This document shows positions 51,569-59,841 of a stretch of DNA of 64,000 bases, piece after piece (position 1 is the first letter of the stretch; every line of letters begins with the position of its first letter). Source of the DNA: an uncultured bacterium (GTDB lineage Bacteria; DUMJ01); contig CALGNK010000014.1 in the NCBI GenBank assembly GCA_937958695.1, positions 46,030 through 110,029 on the forward strand, written 5' to 3'. The notes below the pieces were generated by a model. That model was given only the letters and a program-made list of their open reading frames with translations. It had not been told where the DNA came from and ran no database searches. Position numbers and translations under genes: made by a program.

Positions 51569-52606
51569 ATGGATCTAAAGAGGTTTAGTTTTTTATTAGT
51601 GGTTTTTATGTTATTAATTAGTTGCACTGTTTATGGAAAAGAGCCTATTCAACTTACTATGGAATCAGCTATAGAACTAGGATTAAAGCAAAATCAAAGT
51701 GTGATAGATGCTCAGAGAAACCTTGAGGATGCAAGACAGTCTCTTTTAGAAAAAGAGGGCGATCCTACTACTCTGATAGTGGCATTAACACAGGCTAGAA
51801 ATAATTTTTCTTATGCTCAGGCTCAGTTTAATTATGTAAAGCTCCAGGTTACCCAGACAGTTAGAGGTAACTACCTAGCTGTCCTAGAAGCTCAGAACCA
51901 GTTAAATCTAGTAAAGAAGCAGTTAGAAGTGGCAAATGAAAATCTTAAAGCTGTAAAGACAAGAAGAGCCCTAGGTAATGCTACTGATGCGGATGTTTTA
52001 CAGGCAGAAAATAATGTTATCTCTGCTCAGAATGCAGTAGCATCTGCTGAGGCTAGCCTAAAGTCTGCAACTGATAAGTTATTACTCTCTATAGGTCTAG
52101 ATATTTCGACTCCAGTTGTCCTTGCTGAACCAAGCTTCAAGGAGGTAAAAGTTGATATAGATAGTCTAAAGAAGCAGGCTCAGAATAATCTTCCTACCGT
52201 AGTTCAGGCTAAGAATAGTTATGAGTTGGCTAAGCTCCAGTATGAATTGGCTAATAATGAGTATACCCCTCAGAGCCAGATAAGAAGTGCTAAGTTAGCT
52301 TTAGAGAGTGCTCAGGACTCTCTTAAACAAGTGTTAGACAATTTAGACCTCTCTATAAATACCGCATACCAGAATGTCCTTAATGCCTTGAATCAGGTTA
52401 AATTGCAGGAGAAGAATCTTACCCTAGCAAGAAAGAATCTAGAAATAGATAATGCAAGGTTAAAGGTAGGTTCAATTACCAAACTTCAGCTTATGAGTAC
52501 AGAGTCCTCTCTTATCAGTGCAGAGAATAACTATAAATCTAGTGTTTACAACTATATAAAGGCACTAGACGCCCTTTCTGTAGCTTTAGGAATTAAAGTA
52601 TTTTAG
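51569..52606 (+). CDS. TolC-family protein 2 (short)
   Basis: 345 residues, about 100 shorter than a full TolC. Signal peptide near 1-23 (FLLVVFMLLISCTVYGK); the Cys in LLISC could be lipidated. Long helices with OEP repeats: SVIDAQRNLEDARQSLLE, LEVANENLKAVKTRRALGNATDADVLQAENN (abridged) and LEIDNARLKVGSITKLQLMSTESSL (abridged). The beta-barrel strands between helices are reduced, so it may be a helical periplasmic partner rather than a complete channel. Follows the first TolC gene by 7 bases and ends at a terminator. Confidence 0.85.
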   Translation: MDLKRFSFLLVVFMLLISCTVYGKEPIQLTMESAIELGLKQNQSVIDAQRNLEDARQSLLEKEGDPTTLIVALTQARNNFSYAQAQFNYVKLQVTQTVRGNYLAVLEAQNQLNLVKKQLEVANENLKAVKTRRALGNATDADVLQAENNVISAQNAVASAEASLKSATDKLLLSIGLDISTPVVLAEPSFKEVKVDIDSLKKQAQNNLPTVVQAKNSYELAKLQYELANNEYTPQSQIRSAKLALESAQDSLKQVLDNLDLSINTAYQNVLNALNQVKLQEKNLTLARKNLEIDNARLKVGSITKLQLMSTESSLISAENNYKSSVYNYIKALDALSVALGIKVF

Positions 52607-52623
52607 AAAATATCTTAAAGTTT

Positions 52624-52649
52624 AAGACGGGGTTTACCCCGTCTTTTTT
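52624..52649 (+). terminator. intrinsic terminator of the sigma-htrA-tolC operon
   Basis: Perfect 9-bp stem AAGACGGGG / CCCCGTCTT (52624-52632, 52637-52645) with TTTA loop and a run of six T. 18 bases after the stop of the second TolC gene. Confidence 0.95.
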
Positions 52650-53116
52650 ATTATTATCTCTGGCAAGTTTGACGCTCTAAAATTTAAAAGCCAGCATGGC
52701 TAGCGGGTTATTTTAACTTTTAAAACTGAGGCGTAAGCACTATAGGTCTTACTTTACTATGCTTAATATCTTGGTGAGTTTTTATATCCCTACAGGAGTA
52801 TTGAAGTGCCTATCTATAATAATTCTCTTCTTTTGACTTAAGTTAGAATCAGTTATGACTCTTACGCTTCTATTAACATAGATAGATTTACCTATAGTCC
52901 TTAGAAAATGCCCCAGATTTTTCTATTCGCATGTAGCATCTCAGTTAACTCGTTTAGAAAAATTATAGACATCCTCCTATATATGGTGTATTCTCCTTTA
53001 AAAAATAATATAAACTATTCTGTAACCTCTTTAGCTACAAGATGGCATTCTTTTTTTGTCAAATTTGAAGAAGCAATCTAATTTCGGGTAGATTATTTTT
53101 GAGGAAGATCGTCGTC
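52650..53116 (-). other. 467-bp intergenic region, possible decayed gene
   Basis: No open frame with a start covers this stretch. On the minus strand, about 52905 down to 52790 stays open and reads like protein (GHFLRTIGKSIYVNRSVRV, then ITDSNLSQKKRIIIDRHF, ending NTPVGI and TAA). Stops interrupt the frame further upstream. A small minus-strand hairpin AGCCA-TGC-TGGCT followed by TTTT lies near 52690-52705. This could be a gene remnant with its terminator; I recognise no family. Otherwise nothing seen. Confidence 0.3.
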
Positions 53117-53165
53117 TTGACAGAGGGATTTAAGTATTATATAATCTTTATTGTTAATGTTAACA
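53117..53165 (+). promoter_or_regulatory. promoter and LacI-type operator of lacI-2
   Basis: Perfect TTGACA (53117-53122), 17 bases, perfect TATAAT (53140-53145). TGTTAA-TG-TTAACA (53152-53165) sits at the expected start of transcription. The same operator follows an equally perfect promoter at 56391-56447, so the LacI protein probably controls both. Confidence 0.88.
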
Positions 53166-53189
53166 TATAAAAGGAAGTGTATTTAGTTT

Positions 53190-54218
53190 ATGGCTACAAT
53201 AAAAGATGTTGCAGAGAGAGCTGGAGTATCAGTAATGACTGTCTCTAGAGTGATTAATAATAGTAGGTACGTAAGCCAGGCGACTAAAGAAAGGGTAGAA
53301 AAAGCGATGGAAGATCTTGGTTATGTACCAAACGCTCTTGCTCATGGATTAATTACTAAAAGAACTCATGTACTTGGACTAATTGTCTCTGACATTACTA
53401 ACCCCTTTTTTACTACAATAGCTAGAGGTGTAGAAGATCTTGCTATAAAGAATGGATTTAATATTATACTTTGTAATACTGATGAGGATGTAGAAAAAGA
53501 AAAGAAGTACATTGAGCTTTTACTCAGGAAGAGAGTAGATGGAATAATCTTAAGTCCTGCAGATTGTAGCAGAAGAGATAGTATAGAACAGATAATAAAA
53601 AGGAATATTCCATTAGTGTTAATAGACAGATGTATTAGAGGATTAGATGTAGAGTGTGTATATAGTGATAGTGCATTTGGGGCTTATGAGCTGACAAAAT
53701 ATCTAATCAGTCTTGGTCACAAAAGAATTGGTATTATAGTTGGACCCAAAAGAATATCTACTGCCGTGGAAAGGATAGAAGGATATAAAAGGGCTTTAAA
53801 GGAAGCTAATATTCCTTTAGACAACTCTTTAATCAAATGGGGTGAGAAATACAGTAGAGAAGATGGGTATAGCAACACCCTAGCGTTATTAAAGATGGAT
53901 AACCCTCCTACTGCGATTTTTGGCGGGAATAGACTAATAACAGTAGGCGTTCTTAGAGCTATTAGAGAATTAGGGATGAGAATTCCAGAGGATATTTCCG
54001 TAGTCTCTTTTGATGAAGTGGAAGATATATCTGTGACAAATTCATTTTTGACTGTAGTAAGCCAGAATTCATATGCTATAGGGATGATAGCTACGGAACG
54101 TCTCTTGAAAAGAATAAAAGAAAAGAATAGATTTTTAGGCCCTTCTGAAAATATCGTCTTGCAACCTGAAGTAATTATAAGAAAATCTTGTAGATCTTTA
54201 TTGGGAGGAGAGATATAG
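53190..54218 (+). CDS. LacI-family transcriptional regulator 2
   Basis: 342 residues. Helix-turn-helix and hinge at about 3-60 (TIKDVAERAGVSVMTVSRVI, MEDLGYVPNALAHGL). Effector domain from about 62 (VLGLIVSDITNPFFTTIARG), with IDRCIRGLDVECVYSD and ISVVSFDEVEDISVTNSF. First gene of the sugar regulon; operator over its own promoter implies autoregulation. It resembles the LacI at 14983 but has a different probable operator. Inducer is presumably the substrate or an intermediate of the downstream pathway. Confidence 0.94.
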   Translation: MATIKDVAERAGVSVMTVSRVINNSRYVSQATKERVEKAMEDLGYVPNALAHGLITKRTHVLGLIVSDITNPFFTTIARGVEDLAIKNGFNIILCNTDEDVEKEKKYIELLLRKRVDGIILSPADCSRRDSIEQIIKRNIPLVLIDRCIRGLDVECVYSDSAFGAYELTKYLISLGHKRIGIIVGPKRISTAVERIEGYKRALKEANIPLDNSLIKWGEKYSREDGYSNTLALLKMDNPPTAIFGGNRLITVGVLRAIRELGMRIPEDISVVSFDEVEDISVTNSFLTVVSQNSYAIGMIATERLLKRIKEKNRFLGPSENIVLQPEVIIRKSCRSLLGGEI

Positions 54219-54295
54219 AGTATTAAATGGGTATTTAATTAAACTTTAAGTTTATTAAGTTTATTAAAATTTTATTAGAGGAGGTGATAAGGATA

Positions 54296-56288
54296 ATGAA
54301 AGGATTATTTAAAAGGCTAGCGTTATTTTTAGTATTTATAGTTTTAATAACTGGGGTTATTCCAGTAACTTATGCACAGAAAAAGATTTATGTAGGACAA
54401 TATGAATTAGAGGAGTATGAAAAGTTAACAGGTAGAAAGATCTCTAGTTTTAAAGAAGCTCCAATACTTGCCGAACTTGTAAAGCAAGGAAAACTTCCTC
54501 CAGTGGAGAAAAGACTTCCAGAAAAACCTCTAGTTGTAGAACCTTACGAAGAGATAGGTCAATATGGAGGCTCGTGGCACATAGCTGAACCAATTAATTA
54601 TCATCTTTACCAGCTTCGTCGTGAGTTGCTCCTAAGGTTTGATGATCCGTCTGCTAGGGGAGAGAAAGGTCAACCAGAGGTTCGTCCTAATTTGGCAGTT
54701 AGTTGGCAAATATCAAAAGATGCGAAGGTGTATACTATATATCTTAGAAAAGGAGTAAGATGGTCTGATGGTGAACTTTTTTACAACAGATGATATTGTG
54801 TTCTGGTATGAGGATATACTCCTTAATAAAGACCTTACTCCAGTAATACCTCAATGGTTTCAGACTAAGGATGGCGTAGGTAAAGTTGAGAAAGTAGACC
54901 AGTATACTGTTAGATTTATATTCCGAAATCCGAATCCTATCTTCTTTGAGACTCTATATTCTAATATTAGTTGGCCAATGGTTATGAGCCCTAAACATTA
55001 TCTAAAACAGTTTCATCCCAAGTATACACCCTCAGAAGAGCTTAATAAGTTACTAAAATCTGAAGGCTTCTCTGCATGGAATCAGTTATTCTTACGAAAG
55101 GCAGATTATACAGTAAACCCTGATTTACCTGTAATGGTACCGTGGCAACTTAAAACTAAACCTGGGCAGATAGTTCAAATTATGGAAAGAAATCCCTACT
55201 ATTTTAAGGTAGACTCTGCTGGAAATCAGTTACCATATATCGATCGAATTGTTCTTGAGATAGTCTCTGATGCAAATATTGCTCTAATGAAAGCTCTTTC
55301 AGGCGGAACAGATTGGGGATGTCACTTCATTGGTGGATTGAACGATTTCCCAATTCTGGTAGAAAATGCAGAAAAGGGAGGTTATGATGTAGCAACTAGA
55401 TATACTGTAGATGGTATTACTGCTATAGCTTTATTTGTTAATCAAAATGTAAAAGATCCTAAGTTACGTAGTCTTTTCAGAGATAGGCGTTTTAGATTAG
55501 CCCTATCTCTTGCTGTAGATAGAGATGCTATAAGTAAAATCCTTTATGCAGGTCAAAGTGAGAAGAGACTTCTAGTTATGCCTGAGAGTTCTCCATATTA
55601 TTCTCTAGAACAGAAAGAATCTGCATTAAAGAACGTAGAATACGACCCCAAGAAAGCTAATCAACTTTTGGACCAGTTAGGTCTTACTAAAAGAGATAAA
55701 GATGGTTACAGACTTTTTGCGGATGGAACCCCTGTGGCGATAGTGATAGAGTATCGACATCCTCCAGGTTCCTATCAGGGTGATACCCCAGAATTAATAG
55801 CTAAATACTTAAGTAATGTTGGTATTAAAGTTGCTTTGAAACAAGAGACGGCTTCTCTATTAGCCACTAGGACTGCTGCTAACGAGCACCATATGGTTGC
55901 AATTAATATAAGTGGACCTTGGCATCCGATATTAGATTGGAACTTTCTCCCTATTTCTGTAGGTACTACTTATTGGGCTCCTCTATGGTATAGGTGGGCT
56001 GTATCCGAGGGAAAGGAAGGTGAAGAACCCCCGCCTGTATCTAAAAAGATGGTATCACTACAAAAGGCTATGTTGGAAGCTCTTGATATCAAAACGAGAA
56101 GGAAGATCGTTACAGAAATAATCAGAACTCATAATGAAAATTTATGGATAATACCAATAACTACTTATCCAGGAGAAGCCCACATAATAAAAAAGAACTT
56201 TAGGAATACTCCTAGAAAAGTGACAGGGCTACAGAACTTCTATCATCGTCAGCCTTTATATCCTGAGCAGTTCTTTATCAAACAGTAA
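54296..56288 (+). pseudogene. family-5 solute-binding protein gene interrupted by a one-base frameshift
   Basis: Two overlapping frames make one protein of about 660 residues. The first runs from ATG 54296 (9 bases after GGAGGTGAT) with a signal peptide ([19 protein letters not shown]) to [14 protein letters not shown] and stop. The second resumes [19 protein letters not shown]. The expected GELFTTDD needs five T at 54777-54782, but six are present. Later parts have RFRLALSLAVDRDAISKILY and end YPEQFFIKQ, as in SBP_bac_5 proteins. Either a recent mutation, a sequencing error in the T run, or slippage that restores the frame. It has no permease or ATPase of its own type nearby. Confidence 0.88.
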
Positions 56289-56390
56289 AGGCTTTTAGAT
56301 ATGCTTCTATGTGGCTCAGGGCGCTTTAAAATATATTCATGATAGGTAATTGTTGCATAGATAGCTGATAAAGTTACAATGGAGATTTTA

Positions 56391-56447
56391 TTGACATAGT
56401 AAACTTAGGGGTATATAATCTAACAAGAATTATGTTAATGTTAACAT
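56391..56447 (+). promoter_or_regulatory. promoter and LacI-type operator of the sugar ABC/catabolic operon
   Basis: TTGACA (56391-56396), 17 bases, TATAAT (56414-56419). Operator ATGTTAA-TG-TTAACAT (56432-56447) begins 12 bases after the -10. It matches the lacI-2 operator over 14 bases. Confidence 0.9.
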
Positions 56448-56681
56448 TAAAATGGGGGTGAGAGTAGAAGCGATAAGTCTATTGTATGTAAAAGGATCTA
56501 TTAAGAATCGAAGTCTAGTTAAGTTATTCCAATGGGTAGTTTTGGAAAGTGCCCAGAGTGAATGAGTCTCTAGAGATCAGTTAGAGAATAAGTAGTACAA
56601 CAATAGAGGTTCACCGCTTAAGAGAATTAGTGTGTAGAAATTTGGAGATTTAGTTAAAAGAAAAAAGGAGGGGATTGAGAG
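56448..56681 (+). other. 235-base leader of the sugar operon, with possible 37-codon leader ORF
   Basis: Transcription should start near 56426, giving about 255 untranslated bases, far more than other genes here. An open frame ATG 56452 to TGA 56565 encodes a peptide starting MGVRVEAISLLYVKGS and ending VLESAQSE, but has no ribosome site. No strong hairpin or terminator is visible; a weak TCTCTAGAGA palindrome lies near 56566-56576. The stretch before the promoter (56289-56390) shows nothing. Confidence 0.4.
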
Positions 56682-57986
56682 ATGAAACGTTGTTTGGTTT
56701 TGATTGGATTGTTAGTAACATATATCTTTGTTTTTGAGTCTTTAGCCTTTGGAGCCAAAACAGAACTTACTTTATGGATGTTTAGCTTAACTCCTGAGAC
56801 TCAAAAATGGATGCAAGAAGAATTAGTTCCACAATTTGAAAAGAAATTTCCTGACTATACGGTAAGGGTTCAGTATGTTCCATACGAAGGATATAGAGAG
56901 AAGATTGGTACTGCACTAAGTGCTAAGACTTTACCAGACATATTCGAGGAGGGGACTCAATCTGCTGGTTGGATGGCCTCTTCTGGTACAGTTATTCCAG
57001 TAGATAAATGGACGAAAACCTGGCCAGAAGTAAAAGATTTCTATCCCGCAGCTTGGCAGCAGCCTCAGTATCAAGGACGGCAGTGGGGAATACCTTTCTA
57101 TATGCATCCTTCTACACTTTTGTATTGGAAAGATACTTTTAAAGAAGTAGGGTTAGATCCTAATAAACCTCCATATACTCAAGAGGCTTACTTAGAGTAC
57201 GCTAAGAAATTACAGAAGGTAGAGGGAAATAGAACAGTAAGACTGGGAGGATGGGCTCCTGATGGTTGGAGGGCGTTGTTTCAGGAATTTGAAGTTGTTA
57301 TACAAAGATTTAAAGGAAAGCTAGTTTCTGAGGATTATACTAAGGTCTTATTTGATGGAGAAGAAGGCATAAAAGCCCTTTCTTATCTAGTAAAACTCCA
57401 CCAAACAGTTTATCCTCCTGGAGTAGCTAAACTTCCTGAGCAGGCTCCGATTCCATGGTTTTCTCAGAAAGCTATAGCTATGCATTTTAGAGCTCATACC
57501 ACTGAAGTTAAGAATGTGCTTAGATATAACCCTGAAGCTTTTAAAGATTTAGGATTTGGTATCCCTTTGAGAGCAGAAGGGTATACTCGTAAAGTTTCTA
57601 TCCAATGGAGAAATTCCTTATTCATAAGTGTTAACTGCAAAAATCCAGATGTAGCTATAGAGTTTATAAAATTATTTGTTAGTCCGAAGAATAATGTAAG
57701 GTACTGCGATTTGCAAGGATATGTACCTGTTAGGAAGTCTGCTCTGTCTTTAAAGAGTGTCCAGGAATCTCCATATATGGGGAAGTTTATGACTCTAGCA
57801 GGTCCTTATGGACATGATGTAGTTAGCCCTCCATCTTACTTTGAACTTAGACAAAAAGCAGGAATTTTCTTTGAAGAAGCCACGTTAGGGAAAAGAACTG
57901 TTAAAAGCGCTATAGAAGAGGCTGCCAAAGTCTGGAAAGAACAGTTACCTAAAGAACCAAAACCTGTAATTCCACCCGGATATTAA
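56682..57986 (+). CDS. sugar ABC transporter substrate-binding protein (family 1)
   Basis: 434 residues. Signal peptide at about 1-24 (VLIGLLVTYIFVFESLAFGA), no lipobox. SBP_bac_1 features: LTLWMFSLTPETQKWMQEEL, LPDIFEEGTQSAGWMASSG, WGIPFYMHPSTLLYWKDTFKEVG, PIPWFSQKAIAMHF. The ligand is probably a mono- or oligosaccharide or sugar acid. Strong site AAGGAGGGG. First structural gene under the shared LacI operator, followed by a large hairpin before the permeases. Confidence 0.93.
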   Translation: MKRCLVLIGLLVTYIFVFESLAFGAKTELTLWMFSLTPETQKWMQEELVPQFEKKFPDYTVRVQYVPYEGYREKIGTALSAKTLPDIFEEGTQSAGWMASSGTVIPVDKWTKTWPEVKDFYPAAWQQPQYQGRQWGIPFYMHPSTLLYWKDTFKEVGLDPNKPPYTQEAYLEYAKKLQKVEGNRTVRLGGWAPDGWRALFQEFEVVIQRFKGKLVSEDYTKVLFDGEEGIKALSYLVKLHQTVYPPGVAKLPEQAPIPWFSQKAIAMHFRAHTTEVKNVLRYNPEAFKDLGFGIPLRAEGYTRKVSIQWRNSLFISVNCKNPDVAIEFIKLFVSPKNNVRYCDLQGYVPVRKSALSLKSVQESPYMGKFMTLAGPYGHDVVSPPSYFELRQKAGIFFEEATLGKRTVKSAIEEAAKVWKEQLPKEPKPVIPPGY

Positions 57987-57996
57987 CTTTATAATT

Positions 57997-58037
57997 CTTG
58001 GAGTTGGTGTAGAAATTATCTCTATACCAGCTCCAAG
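57997..58037 (+). promoter_or_regulatory. 17-bp intercistronic hairpin between binding protein and permease
   Basis: Arms 57997-58013 and 58021-58037 pair fully over 17 positions (two G-T), with 7-base loop AATTATC. No T run follows, so it is not a plain terminator. Such hairpins commonly protect the upstream binding-protein message from 3' exonucleases. Confidence 0.8.
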
Positions 58038-58054
58038 AGTAGGAGGTTTAAAAT

Positions 58055-58948
58055 ATGAGAAAAACTTCTGGATTAATGTTTAGAGAGGCGCGAGATGGTT
58101 ATTTGTTTGCCTCTCCGTGGATAATAGGTTTTATTATGTTTTATCTAGGACCTATATTGGCAACCTTTTTCTTGAGTTTTACAGAATATAAAATTCCTTT
58201 AACACCAAAGTGGGTTGGTTTAGGGAATTACTTTTCACTGTTTACACAAGATGTACAATTTAAGGTATCGCTATATAATACTGTATATTATACTATATTT
58301 GTTGTTCCTCTCTCTATTTGTGGTTCTCTAATAATGGCAATGCTTATGAATAGAAATTTAAGAGGAATCGCAGCATATAGAACTGCAGTATATCTACCTG
58401 CGGTTACCTCAGGAGTAGCTGTAGCTTTATTATGGATGTGGCTATTAGACCCTAGCATAGGTATTATAAACTATATATTAGGGAAAATAGGATTGCCTCA
58501 GCCATTGTGGCTTCAAGACGAAAAGTGGGCTAAGCCTGCTCTAATAATGATGCAACTCTACTATATAGGTGGTAATACTATGGTGGTCTTCCTTTCTGGA
58601 CTACAAGGAGTCCCTCAATCTTTATATGAAGCAGCAGAAATAGATGGTGCAAATTGGTGGTATAAATTCAGACATGTAACGATTCCTATGATTTCCCCAA
58701 TTATTCTTTTTAATCTCATAATGGCAGTAATTGGTTCTTTTCAAGTTTTTACTCAAGCTTTTGTGATGACTCAGGGAGGCCCTAATAATTCTACTCTGTT
58801 TTATGTATATTATCTTTATAATGTAGCGTTCTGGTGGGGTAGGTTAGGATATGCAGCTGCATTAGCATGGATTTTATTTGTTATAGTTTTTGTACTAACT
58901 ATTATTCAGTTAAAGTTTTCTGGAAGATGGGTCTATTATGCTGGTTAA
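58055..58948 (+). CDS. sugar ABC transporter permease (MalF/UgpA-like)
   Basis: 297 residues with six helices (first: SPWIIGFIMFYLGPILATFFLSF). The EAA loop is YEAAEIDGANWWYKFRHVTIP near 205. It ends with a helix and short tail. Pairs with the MalG-like permease 20 bases downstream and the family-1 binding protein. No ATP-binding gene is included, so a shared MsmK-type ATPase elsewhere is likely. Confidence 0.93.
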   Translation: MRKTSGLMFREARDGYLFASPWIIGFIMFYLGPILATFFLSFTEYKIPLTPKWVGLGNYFSLFTQDVQFKVSLYNTVYYTIFVVPLSICGSLIMAMLMNRNLRGIAAYRTAVYLPAVTSGVAVALLWMWLLDPSIGIINYILGKIGLPQPLWLQDEKWAKPALIMMQLYYIGGNTMVVFLSGLQGVPQSLYEAAEIDGANWWYKFRHVTIPMISPIILFNLIMAVIGSFQVFTQAFVMTQGGPNNSTLFYVYYLYNVAFWWGRLGYAAALAWILFVIVFVLTIIQLKFSGRWVYYAG

Positions 58949-58968
58949 TTTGAGAAGGAGTGAAGCGC

Positions 58969-59808
58969 ATGAGAAAAAAGGAATTTGATTTAATAGTAAA
59001 TGCTATATATTATATGTTACTTACTGTAATAGCGATAGTCTTTGTATTTCCTACATTCTGGATGGTCACAACTGCTTTAAAACCCACAAAGGATATATTT
59101 AAAATCCCTCCTATATGGCTACCAAAACCTCCTCATTGGGAGATATTTAGAGAAGCTTGGTATAAGAGACCTTTTAATACATATTTAAAGAACTCTCTAT
59201 TTATTGTAACGTTAGACCTTATTGGAGTACTGTTTACCTCTTCTCTAGTAGCCTATTCTTTTGCTAGGCTCCGATGGCCTGGAAGAGATATATTCTTTCT
59301 TATAACTCTATGTACTTTAATGCTTCCATCTCAGGTTACTATTATACCTCTTTTTATAATTTTTAATCGATTAGGTATGGTGAATACATACTATCCTCTT
59401 ATATTACCGTCATTTTTTGGTGGAGGAGCTTTTAATATATTTCTTCTAAGACAGTACTACAAGACCCTACCTACAGATTTGGATGATGCAGCTAGGATAG
59501 ATGGCTGTAGTAATTTCCAAATTTACTGGCAAATTCTTCTTCCTCTTATGAAACCTGCTCTTGCAGCGGTAGCAATATTTACATTTATGAGCCAATGGAA
59601 TTCTTTTCTCATTCCTTTGATATATTTGAATGATGAAAGGAAATTTACTTTACCTCTAGGTTTATCTGCATTTAGATACGAATTTGAGGTGAGTTGGAAT
59701 CACTTAATGGCTGCCTCATTCCTAACACTTTTGCCATGTATTGTTATCTTCTTTATAGCCCAAAGGTTTTTTATACGAGGTATTACTCTTACTGGCTTAA
59801 AAGAATAA
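58969..59808 (+). CDS. sugar ABC transporter permease (MalG/UgpE-like)
   Basis: 279 residues from ATG 58969, 8 bases after GAAGGAG; a GTG at 58960 lies too close to that site. Six helices. EAA loop DDAARIDGCSNFQIYWQILLP near 190 and the conserved SQWNSFLIPLIYL segment. End RFFIRGITLTGLKE is typical of MalG/UgpE permeases. Partner of the 58055 permease. Confidence 0.93.
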   Translation: MRKKEFDLIVNAIYYMLLTVIAIVFVFPTFWMVTTALKPTKDIFKIPPIWLPKPPHWEIFREAWYKRPFNTYLKNSLFIVTLDLIGVLFTSSLVAYSFARLRWPGRDIFFLITLCTLMLPSQVTIIPLFIIFNRLGMVNTYYPLILPSFFGGGAFNIFLLRQYYKTLPTDLDDAARIDGCSNFQIYWQILLPLMKPALAAVAIFTFMSQWNSFLIPLIYLNDERKFTLPLGLSAFRYEFEVSWNHLMAASFLTLLPCIVIFFIAQRFFIRGITLTGLKE

Positions 59809-59841
59809 ATAATTAATCTATATTAGAAAGGAGTATGCTTT

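Noticed and set aside
54241-54275. Short direct repeat (AAGTTTATT twice) before the family-5 binding protein
   Set aside because: Two copies of an AT-rich 9-mer in AT-rich DNA; not enough to call a regulatory or mobile repeat.
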